Origin: a virus
Strand: one strand, 5' to 3'
Length of the DNA: 64,000 nucleotides
IMG/VR virus record: IMGVR_UViG_3300046535_001489
Span: 1-64,000 of that record
The notes under the pieces: generated by a model
The model's input: only the letters and a program-made list of their open reading frames with translations
Told to the model about the DNA's origin: nothing
Database searches by the model: none
Translations under genes and position numbers: made by a program
Part shown: positions 58,170 through 64,000 of the stretch, piece after piece
Layout of the letters: every line of letters starts with the position of its first letter
Position numbering within the stretch: the first letter of the stretch is position 1

Positions 58170-58520
58170 ATGATCACCGTTAAAGCAACTCGTGAAGGGC
58201 TAGTAGGTGGTAAAACGGCTAGTGGCTACGTTATCGATACAGTAGTCCCCTTCGTAGCCCTCCCATCCACCAAAGCTCTAGGCCACTTCGTACGCCTCAA
58301 ACATGACAAATACACCTGCTGCGCTATCGTCCTCGACGTTGGCCCCTGGAACGAGCACGATGATGCCTATGTCTTTGCAGGTAGGCGTCCAGCTGCTGAA
58401 ACCCTCCCAGACGAGCGAGGCCGTACTACTAACAAAGCTGGCATCGACCTCAGCGAAAAAGTCTGGAAACTCCTCCATATGACAGGCAACGATCCTGTTA
58501 GCTGGGAGTTTATCGACTAA
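58170..58520 (+). CDS. Double-psi beta-barrel (RlpA-like) protein
   Basis: 116 residues. GKTASGYVIDTVVPFVAL, HFVRLKHDKYTCCAIVLDVG, GIDLSEKVWKLLHMTG match the double-psi beta-barrel fold of RlpA/expansin proteins. Could bind peptidoglycan or be a head-region protein. Catalytic Asp not proven. It sits beside the portal gene, outside a normal lysis module. Confidence 0.6.
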   Translation: MITVKATREGLVGGKTASGYVIDTVVPFVALPSTKALGHFVRLKHDKYTCCAIVLDVGPWNEHDDAYVFAGRRPAAETLPDERGRTTNKAGIDLSEKVWKLLHMTGNDPVSWEFID

Positions 58521-58521
58521 G

Positions 58522-58550
58522 TTGACAGCGTTCACAACCTTACTTAATAC
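58522..58550 (+). promoter_or_regulatory. Candidate promoter before the head genes
   Basis: TTGACA (58522-58527, exact consensus), 17 bases, TAATAC (58545-58550). It lies right after the DPBB gene and before small genes leading to scaffold and capsid, so it could boost capsid expression. Confidence 0.5.
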
Positions 58551-58567
58551 TTAATAGGATTTAATCC

Positions 58568-58708
58568 ATGTCAGCAAAACTTCCTGAAAATCCCAAACCC
58601 AACACCACTCAAACTTCCCTCCCCACTGGCAACCAGCACAACGACATGGGGAGCTTCAAAATCGTCCTCCCGCATGGCCCCAAGTTCAAAGACACCGAGA
58701 ATACCTAA
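58568..58708 (+). CDS. Small Pro/Asn-rich protein
   Basis: 46 residues: SAKLPENPKPNTTQTSLPTG, HNDMGSFKIVLPHGPKFKDT. Polar, likely disordered; TAATG links it to the next gene. Unknown. Confidence 0.5.
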   Translation: MSAKLPENPKPNTTQTSLPTGNQHNDMGSFKIVLPHGPKFKDTENT

Positions 58709-58839
58709 TGCTCGATAGAGAGCTGACGGTACGGCATGCGTTGTGGGCAGTGGTGGCGTGGGTGGCGCTTAAAGCGTACGTAGCCTACGCGCTCGTGTTT
58801 AAGATGTCAGAGTTTCTATCTCAAGCCGTGAGAGGTTGA
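58708..58839 (+). CDS. Small membrane protein
   Basis: 43 residues. LTVRHALWAVVAWVALKAYV, then AYALVFKMSEFLSQAVRG; one transmembrane helix. Co-translated with its neighbours. Unknown. Confidence 0.5.
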   Translation: MLDRELTVRHALWAVVAWVALKAYVAYALVFKMSEFLSQAVRG

Positions 58840-58840
58840 T

Positions 58841-59020
58841 GTGCCTGCCCAGTATGACGCAATCAAAGAATCCCTCGTAAGCCAAGGTGTAGGCCGCTCC
58901 ACCGACGACAAAGCCGTTAAGCGCAGCGCCGCCCGCATTTTCATCGCCAGAGGCAAAGGCGGCGACCGCAGTGACCGTGCCAAACGCCTCGCCGCTGACA
59001 GAACCCCGAAAGGAAGATAA
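58841..59020 (+). CDS. Small Arg/Lys-rich protein (GTG start)
   Basis: 59 residues: PAQYDAIKESLVSQGVGRS, then AARIFIARGKGGDRSDRAKR. Basic, helical. Possibly nucleic-acid binding. Context: run of small genes before capsid. Confidence 0.5.
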   Translation: MPAQYDAIKESLVSQGVGRSTDDKAVKRSAARIFIARGKGGDRSDRAKRLAADRTPKGR

Positions 59021-59021
59021 C

Positions 59022-59093
59022 ATGCCCGAAGTCGAGATCAAGACCCCCTTCAAGGATGCCCTCGAAAAGTGCGTTGGCAAGAAAGATAGTTAA
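59022..59093 (+). CDS. Tiny peptide (23 aa)
   Basis: MPEVEIKTPFKDALEKCVG, then KKDS. Start one base after the previous stop, end three bases before the next ATG with AAGG as RBS. Probable coupled peptide; weak. Confidence 0.4.
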   Translation: MPEVEIKTPFKDALEKCVGKKDS

Positions 59094-59095
59094 GG

Positions 59096-59464
59096 ATGCC
59101 CTTCCCAGCTTCTAGTGCCCAAGGCCCCGCACCGCTTCCACCGCCGATGGCTGGTGCCGCCGCGCCTACTCCGCCCCAACCCTCAATGATGTCGCTTGCC
59201 GGAATGCAGAGCGGCCAGCAAATGGGGCAGGCGATGACTCCGGGGATGAGTCAGGTGAGTGAGTCGGCAGTGAGGATGTCGGCTGAGATCGACCAAGCCC
59301 TCAAGCTCCTCGCCCAAGCCATCCCCCAACTCGCCCCATGGGTCGAACAAGTCACTAACGAACTCCGCAACCAAGTCGGTCAGGCCCTCCAAGGTGGAGC
59401 AGTGCCAACCGACCCCTCAGCACAAGACAACAGCCGCTTCCCCGATGGCGCTGCGAGACTTTAG
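59096..59464 (+). CDS. Small scaffold-like or head accessory protein
   Basis: 122 residues, N-terminal Pro/Ala/Gln-rich (PLPPPMAGAAAPTPPQPS), then helix (EIDQALKLLAQAIPQLAPWV). Amphipathic helix plus disordered N-terminus fits an assembly chaperone or head decoration factor next to the scaffold gene. Confidence 0.5.
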   Translation: MPFPASSAQGPAPLPPPMAGAAAPTPPQPSMMSLAGMQSGQQMGQAMTPGMSQVSESAVRMSAEIDQALKLLAQAIPQLAPWVEQVTNELRNQVGQALQGGAVPTDPSAQDNSRFPDGAARL

Positions 59465-59560
59465 TTAATCGGGAGCACCAATCGCAAGGTTCCCCTATAG
59501 CTGGCCTACCAATCCCGGTAGAGGCGTATAGTCCAAGGAGCTGGCTGCGTAGAGGTTCAC

Positions 59561-60316
59561 ATGGCAAAGAAAGACAACGAGGCGATCTATCAAGAGTTTC
59601 TGGCCGACCTAAAGAAAATCAACCCAAAGGTCGAGGAAATCTTGGACGACGCAACAAACGCCAAGCTGAAAGAGTCTGTTCTGGCGCGCTCCGAAATGTC
59701 CCGGCAAATGGATGCTCTGACCGCAGAGCGAGCAGAAGTTGCCGCATTCGTAGAGCAGGAAAAGACCAAAGTTCAAGGTTGGCAAGACTGGTATGGGAGC
59801 GTCACGAAAGACATCAGCAACATTCAAACTGAACTCAAGTCCTACAAAGATGCCTACGGCGAACTCGATTCAACTTCCAAGCGACAAATCGCAGAAAGCC
59901 ATGGTATGACTAAAGAAGACTTTGAGCGGAACCTCCAACAGCGCGATGTGGCAGCGATCAAATTCGTAGACGACCTCACAGACCTCAAGATAGATCACCG
60001 GGACAAGTTCAAGGAAAAGCTCGACACTAGCGCCGTCTACAAAATCGCTGGCGAAAAGAACCTCCCCTTGGACGTTGCCTACAACCTCTACATTGGAGAT
60101 AAGCTCCAGAAGCTCAATGACGCCAACGTGGAAGCTCGAATCGCACAAGCGCGGACAGATGCCGTCGCGGAGTATGCTACCAAGCACAATCTCCCCGTCA
60201 TCTCCAGCAACCCCGATTACGTTCATCCCCTTGATGTTAAGCAGCCTCTGACAAATCCCAATGAGCGAATCAACGCTGCCGTAGCGGACTACACCAAGCG
60301 GCAGTCTCAACGATAA
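59561..60316 (+). CDS. Capsid scaffolding protein
   Basis: 251 residues, helical and charged (SEMSRQMDALTAERAEVAAF, then a central coil), ending KRQSQR. It lies immediately before the major capsid gene, the usual position of scaffold genes. No protease motif. Family assignment is by context. Confidence 0.65.
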   Translation: MAKKDNEAIYQEFLADLKKINPKVEEILDDATNAKLKESVLARSEMSRQMDALTAERAEVAAFVEQEKTKVQGWQDWYGSVTKDISNIQTELKSYKDAYGELDSTSKRQIAESHGMTKEDFERNLQQRDVAAIKFVDDLTDLKIDHRDKFKEKLDTSAVYKIAGEKNLPLDVAYNLYIGDKLQKLNDANVEARIAQARTDAVAEYATKHNLPVISSNPDYVHPLDVKQPLTNPNERINAAVADYTKRQSQR

Positions 60317-60331
60317 GGACAATAGTAAGCT

Positions 60332-61381
60332 ATGGCAAACCTGTCAGGGTTCCTTGACGAACTCAATACGTCTACTCAGCGGCACATCGTGCCCGGTCTG
60401 GTAGACAACAACTTCAAGAACGACCCCCTCTTGGCGTACATGAAGAAAAACAACCTGGAGAAGTTCACTGGTGGAACCCAGATCCAGGAAAACCTCGTAT
60501 ATGCATCTCTGCCCAATGGCGGGGCGTACGCCGATGGTCAGACCGCCTCGATTGCGATTGTGCAGACCGAGACGGGTGCGAGCTTCATCCCGAAGAACTA
60601 CTGGGTGCCTGTGGCGATCTCGAAGATCCAGGCTCAGGTGTTCAACAAGGGGCCGGAAGCGGTGTTTAGGTTGGTGGATAGTCGCCTTCAGAACGCGGCC
60701 TTGACGATGAGTGCCATCCTCGCGATTGCCCTCTACAATCAAGGTCAGACCTCTCCCCGTGTGCTTGAGCTGAACGGCCTCGCCGAAATGCTCAATGACG
60801 GCAGCAACAACAGCTGGACCGGAGCGGCTTACACGACCTACGGTACCCTGACCCGTGGTGGAACGATTGGCTCGGCCCTCAACAGCCCGATGACCTCCCC
60901 CACTGCCAACGTCGCCGGTCCTATCACCTACAAGATCCTTGAGGAAGGCTACAACACCGTCGTCATCGGTGACGAGTTCCCCAACCTCATGGTAACGACC
61001 AACCTCGGGATGTCCTACATCAAGGAGAAATTCCAGCCCCAGTGGCGCGTGGAGACTCAAGACCCCAAGATTGGGTTCAACGGCATCAAGTTCAATCAGG
61101 CCATGGTGATTCAGTCGCAGTATGCGCCAGGATCGCTGGGGGTCAACGATGCGAACTTGGGTAACTACCTTGCGCCCTCCAGCCAAGGCGAGACCCTCTT
61201 CTACCTCAACACCAAGTACTTCCGCATGTGGGTCACTGACGACCCGGAATTTGGGTTTGGCTTCACCGGCTTCAAGCCCGCGCAGGATAGCTTGACCGTT
61301 GCTGGACAGTATCTGTTCACGGGCAACGTCACCTGTCAGGCTCCGCGCCTCAGCCGCCAGCTCTACAACATCACTGGTTAA
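60332..61381 (+). CDS. Major capsid protein
   Basis: 349 residues. NLVYASLPNGGAYADGQTAS, ITYKILEEGYNTVVIGDEFP, and SYIKEKFQPQWRVETQDPKI look like an HK97-fold capsid protein of the podovirus type. The location between scaffold and decoration-like genes supports this. Likely the most abundant virion protein. Confidence 0.75.
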   Translation: MANLSGFLDELNTSTQRHIVPGLVDNNFKNDPLLAYMKKNNLEKFTGGTQIQENLVYASLPNGGAYADGQTASIAIVQTETGASFIPKNYWVPVAISKIQAQVFNKGPEAVFRLVDSRLQNAALTMSAILAIALYNQGQTSPRVLELNGLAEMLNDGSNNSWTGAAYTTYGTLTRGGTIGSALNSPMTSPTANVAGPITYKILEEGYNTVVIGDEFPNLMVTTNLGMSYIKEKFQPQWRVETQDPKIGFNGIKFNQAMVIQSQYAPGSLGVNDANLGNYLAPSSQGETLFYLNTKYFRMWVTDDPEFGFGFTGFKPAQDSLTVAGQYLFTGNVTCQAPRLSRQLYNITG

Positions 61382-61451
61382 TTCTCTTTCAGGTAATCGA
61401 GGGGGTTCACCAGAAAGGTGGGCCTCCTCCTTCGCCAAAGGATTCTAAATT

Positions 61452-62006
61452 ATGGCATCTGCTACAGGTCGTTTTTTCCCCGTTCAGGTTATGCATCTTG
61501 GCCCTGTCGGGACGTTTGCTGGATTCAACGTAGCCACCCTCGGCGGCGACGGCACCGTTGCATCTGGCGATTCCGGCCCCTGGTTCGGCCAGCTCGGTCA
61601 GGTTGTAGAGGATTCGGGTAAGTGCTATCGCCTCGTGCAGTTTGATAATGGCACGGGTGATGTGGCGTCGGCGGCGGGTGGTGTGGCTCACTGGAAGACC
61701 CGTGCGAGTTTCATCGTCACGAGCGACCAGACCGACGCGCAGGCTTCACTCAACAGTGTGGCTGGTGGGTTCCTTGGAATTCAGACTGATCAGTATTACT
61801 GCTTCATTCAGCTGGGTGGTACGCAGGCTGTTATCACTGACACAACCCAAGCGGCTGGTGTGGCACTCATTGCCAGCACGACTGACTTGACCCTCGTGGC
61901 CGGTTCGACCAATACCAAGGGCAACCAGCTCATCTACGCCATCAGCTACGGCACCGTCACGACCACTTCCGTTACCGTCTTCTGGGTTTTCGGCAACCTC
62001 CTGTAA
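61452..62006 (+). CDS. Head decoration-like protein
   Basis: 184 residues, Gly/Ser/Thr-rich beta domains (GPVGTFAGFNVATLGGDGTV, YYCFIQLGGTQAVITDTTQ). The position directly after the capsid gene and beta-rich composition suggest decoration or cement function. Short inverted repeat at 62020-62045 follows. Confidence 0.55.
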   Translation: MASATGRFFPVQVMHLGPVGTFAGFNVATLGGDGTVASGDSGPWFGQLGQVVEDSGKCYRLVQFDNGTGDVASAAGGVAHWKTRASFIVTSDQTDAQASLNSVAGGFLGIQTDQYYCFIQLGGTQAVITDTTQAAGVALIASTTDLTLVAGSTNTKGNQLIYAISYGTVTTTSVTVFWVFGNLL

Positions 62007-62019
62007 TCCTTTTTCGGTG

Positions 62020-62045
62020 TTAGGGGGCCTCTCGGGGTCTCCTAA
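62020..62045 (+). terminator. Weak hairpin between capsid-region genes
   Basis: TTAGG...GGCC pairs with GG..TC...CCTAA, an imperfect stem-loop. No T-run follows. It may slow transcription or protect RNA ends. Low confidence. Confidence 0.3.
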
Positions 62046-62060
62046 TGCCTGAGGTATCTC

Positions 62061-62543
62061 ATGGCATCTACAATGACACTTGCCGGGGACTGGATGGTTT
62101 CGCTCGGGAACCGTAGACAGACTTCCGGGACGGGTAATATTGGTACATATGTAACAAACGGCATTGCCGTTGCGGCGGCGCAGGTTGGCCTTGGCGTGCT
62201 TCAGAGCCTTGTAGTTGATCCTGCAGGCGGGTATACGTTTGAATGGGTCGCTTCGACGGGTAAGATTAAAGCCTACCTCGGCAGTGGCGCGCTCGCAGCT
62301 CATACTCACGACCTCAAAATCATCGGCGGGCAAGCAGCGGCTTCGACAGCGGCTACAGCCTACTACGCAACAGATATCTTCGGTAAGGAAGCTGTGACCA
62401 ACAAAACAATTGCTGGTGCAGACTCCGCAACCAAAGGCGGCGTCGTGGCAGTTTCAGCAGGCAGCGCAGCCATAGGCACTGAAGTCACGAGCACGACAGC
62501 CCTTGCTGGCGTTACCTTCAACTGGCGCGCTGTGGGGATCTAA
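62061..62543 (+). CDS. Capsid decoration-like protein, copy 1
   Basis: 160 residues. STMTLAGDWMVSLGN, then TYVTNGIAVAAAQVGLG, and AHTHDLKIIGGQAAASTA. The core ATAYYATDIFGKEAVTNKTI is shared with the next protein. Tandem duplication of a virion surface protein is likely. Confidence 0.6.
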   Translation: MASTMTLAGDWMVSLGNRRQTSGTGNIGTYVTNGIAVAAAQVGLGVLQSLVVDPAGGYTFEWVASTGKIKAYLGSGALAAHTHDLKIIGGQAAASTAATAYYATDIFGKEAVTNKTIAGADSATKGGVVAVSAGSAAIGTEVTSTTALAGVTFNWRAVGI

Positions 62544-62546
62544 CCC

Positions 62547-63023
62547 ATGGCGGCAACTATTACTCTACAACAGCTGCTCAACGTAGGCAGCGCAGAAGCT
62601 TCGTTGGGAACAGGTAATCTTGGTACTTATGCTACTGGCGGGGTCGCTGTAGCGGCAAACCTCTTTGGCCTCCCCCGGCTGGGAACCCTCCTTATTCAAT
62701 CTTCAGGGGGGTATGACTTCGGCTACAACTCCTCGACCGGCAAGATTCTCGCGTATGGGTCTGGTGGTGTCGGTGCCCACAGCCACGATTTGGCTATTAT
62801 CGGTGCTCAGGCTGCAGGTAGTACAGCAATTACTGCTTACTACGCTACTGATATTTTCGGCAAAGAAGCAGCCACTGATAAGACCATCGCAGGCGTTGAT
62901 TCAGCGACCAAAGGGGGCATCTCCGCAAATACTGTGCCAACTTCAGGGGCTATCGGAGCCGAAATCGACAACGCAACTGACCTCTCAGCCATAACCTTCA
63001 GCTGGCGTGCCTCGACCTCTTAG
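62547..63023 (+). CDS. Capsid decoration-like protein, copy 2
   Basis: 158 residues. AATITLQQLLNVGSAE, then TYATGGVAVAANLFGLP, and AHSHDLAIIGAQAAGSTAIT. Same TAYYATDIFGKEA core as copy 1 and the same arrangement. The pair may form heteromultimers or have changed specificities. Confidence 0.6.
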   Translation: MAATITLQQLLNVGSAEASLGTGNLGTYATGGVAVAANLFGLPRLGTLLIQSSGGYDFGYNSSTGKILAYGSGGVGAHSHDLAIIGAQAAGSTAITAYYATDIFGKEAATDKTIAGVDSATKGGISANTVPTSGAIGAEIDNATDLSAITFSWRASTS

Positions 63024-63715
63024 TGTATACTAAAAGCATGTCAAATGGAGTTATCGGAGTCTCTGCCGCAGAGCAGGGACGGTTTACATCGTTTTGGGCC
63101 TCTAAAGATGCCATGTGGAAGCCTGCTCAGTATATCGGAGCAACTGTCTATAGCTCCAACATCGCAGGCAACCGCAATGAAATCACCCAAGTTATGCTCG
63201 ATAATGCAGCAGACTGGGTGCTTTACCTAGACGACGACCATATTTTGCCCCAAGACGTTCTCCCACGCCTCCTAGCAGCAGACAAAGACGTCGTTTCAGC
63301 ACTCTACACTCAACGCCAGCCGCCTTTTGACCCCGTGCTGTTCGACTCTGAAGTCAAAGGTGGTGGGCACATCAGGAAATCCCTCAAAAACGGCGAGCAT
63401 GGGCTCGTAAAGGTCTCAGCAGCGGGGGCAGGGTGTTTGTTGGTGAAGCGGAAGGTGATTGAAGCCCTCACCCCGCCCTACTGGACCCTCGGGCAAATTG
63501 ATGCGGGCAGCTGGGGAGATGATTTGGACTTCTGCAACCGTGTCAGAGCAGCAGGCTTCGACATCTACTGCGATCTCGACACATCAATCGGCCACAGCAT
63601 GACCGGAGTCGTCTGGCCGGCCTACGATGCCGCCAACGGCTGGGTCGCCAACTTCAGCCGCAACGCTCAAGACCCCCCAATCGCTCAATGGCTGATGCCG
63701 ATGAGTAATATCTAA
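63023..63715 (+). CDS. Glycosyltransferase (GT-A-like)
   Basis: 230 residues from GTG 63023 (TAGTG), or ATG 63038. WVLYLDDDHILPQDVLPRLL contains DDD as in the GT2 DxD motif, then DVVSALYTQRQPPFDP. AAGAGCLLVKRKVIEAL and GSWGDDLDFCNRVRAAGF follow. A host-cell or virion sugar transferase; may glycosylate the capsid surface proteins next door. Confidence 0.75.
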   Translation: MYTKSMSNGVIGVSAAEQGRFTSFWASKDAMWKPAQYIGATVYSSNIAGNRNEITQVMLDNAADWVLYLDDDHILPQDVLPRLLAADKDVVSALYTQRQPPFDPVLFDSEVKGGGHIRKSLKNGEHGLVKVSAAGAGCLLVKRKVIEALTPPYWTLGQIDAGSWGDDLDFCNRVRAAGFDIYCDLDTSIGHSMTGVVWPAYDAANGWVANFSRNAQDPPIAQWLMPMSNI

Positions 63716-64000
63716 TGGCACACGGACAGGACACCTTTCTTGAAATCACACGGGCGCTAAGACTCTATGTGCCAGAATTGCCAATTACTCTTGCTCAGCA
63801 GTTCATTCGAGACCGATATCGTCGTATCCTCGACCGGCGCGATTGGTCCGCTACACGCCGAGAGGCAGAGTTCCTCCTGGCACCCGCAAAAACCACTGGG
63901 ACTGTTCTGCTGGTTCGTGGAGCTAGCACAGTTGTCGGAACCGGCACAGCCTTCGATGTTAATGATGTTGGCAGACAATTCAAAGCAGGAATAGGATCGC
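63715..64000 (+). CDS. Connector/tail-adaptor protein, truncated at right edge
   Basis: At least 95 residues (MAHGQDTFLEITRALRLYVP, then RILDRRDWSATRREAEFLL) and open at the edge. TAATG links it to the glycosyltransferase. The LxxxD-x4-(R)-W-x-(A/T)-R pattern resembles phage neck proteins; more tail genes are expected beyond 64000. Confidence 0.55.
   Translation, partial: MAHGQDTFLEITRALRLYVPELPITLAQQFIRDRYRRILDRRDWSATRREAEFLLAPAKTTGTVLLVRGASTVVGTGTAFDVNDVGRQFKAGIGS

Noticed and set aside
60344-61438. 364-codon minus-strand open frame opposite capsid
   Set aside because: Antisense of a strongly supported capsid gene; codon bias produces long shadow frames.
1-64000. CRISPR array, integrase or phage repressor
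   Set aside because: No regularly spaced direct repeats, no tyrosine or serine integrase motifs and no CI/Cro-like gene were seen.

Overview
The window is a 64 kb internal piece of a double-stranded DNA tailed-phage genome. Both ends cut through virion genes. I see no integrase, CI-type repressor, rRNA or CRISPR array, so a lytic, podovirus-like phage is the simplest reading. I see no tail sheath or obvious tape-measure gene. There are large candidate internal or ejection proteins and a pectate-lyase-like tailspike. All three standard stop codons are used. Proteins with Sec-type signal peptides (4440, 21767, 27918) suggest a diderm host. The tailspike suggests a polysaccharide-coated surface. 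I cannot name the host.

Layout. (1) 1-20686, plus strand: tailspike, Ig-like and fibre proteins, a LAGLIDADG endonuclease, connector-like proteins, a HExxH metallopeptidase-like protein, a 1327-residue structural protein, holin-like and GNAT-like proteins, three large internal-virion-like proteins, a C39-like cysteine-peptidase domain and a calcineurin-like phosphoesterase. (2) 20650-50163, minus strand: replication and takeover genes packed with ATGA/TAATG overlaps. They include DUF1599-like and HD phosphohydrolases, a family A DNA polymerase split into two genes, a nucleotidyltransferase, an SSB-like/RecA-like ATPase/PD-(D/E)XK nuclease set, a RepA-like helicase, an RNA ligase, a dual-specificity-type phosphatase, a PEP-synthase-like protein and a RapZ C-terminal-domain protein. 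Between these lie many 24-90-residue proteins, a large share of them Cys-paired zinc ribbons. (3) 50164-64000, plus strand: packaging and head genes, comprising zinc-ribbon proteins, putative TerS, HTH, Endonuclease VII-like HNH, TerL split into ATPase and nuclease genes, portal, DPBB protein, scaffold, major capsid protein, tandem decoration-like paralogues, a glycosyltransferase and a truncated connector.

Non-coding RNA-like structure is the most unusual property. Several minus-strand intergenic stretches (29.9-30.1, 36.9-37.3, 38.8-39.0, 46.2-46.6, 47.6-47.7 and 48.5-49.5 kb) contain long perfect closing stems. One (46198-46294) folds by hand into a cloverleaf with a tRNA-like T-arm and a six-base loop-loop complementarity. 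Another ends in a clear intrinsic terminator. A strong sigma70-like promoter with a perfect palindrome over its -10 box precedes the packaging genes, and a promoter with the same spacing and -10 lies at 6411.

Most interesting candidates for undescribed biology: the RapZ/PEP-synthase-like/phosphatase cluster (39.5-43.1 kb) near an RNA ligase; the UDG-exonuclease-polymerase split by a tiny zinc-ribbon gene; the swarm of zinc-ribbon microproteins; and the cloverleaf and multi-stem RNAs. Functions are assigned by reading motifs by eye; no database search was run.
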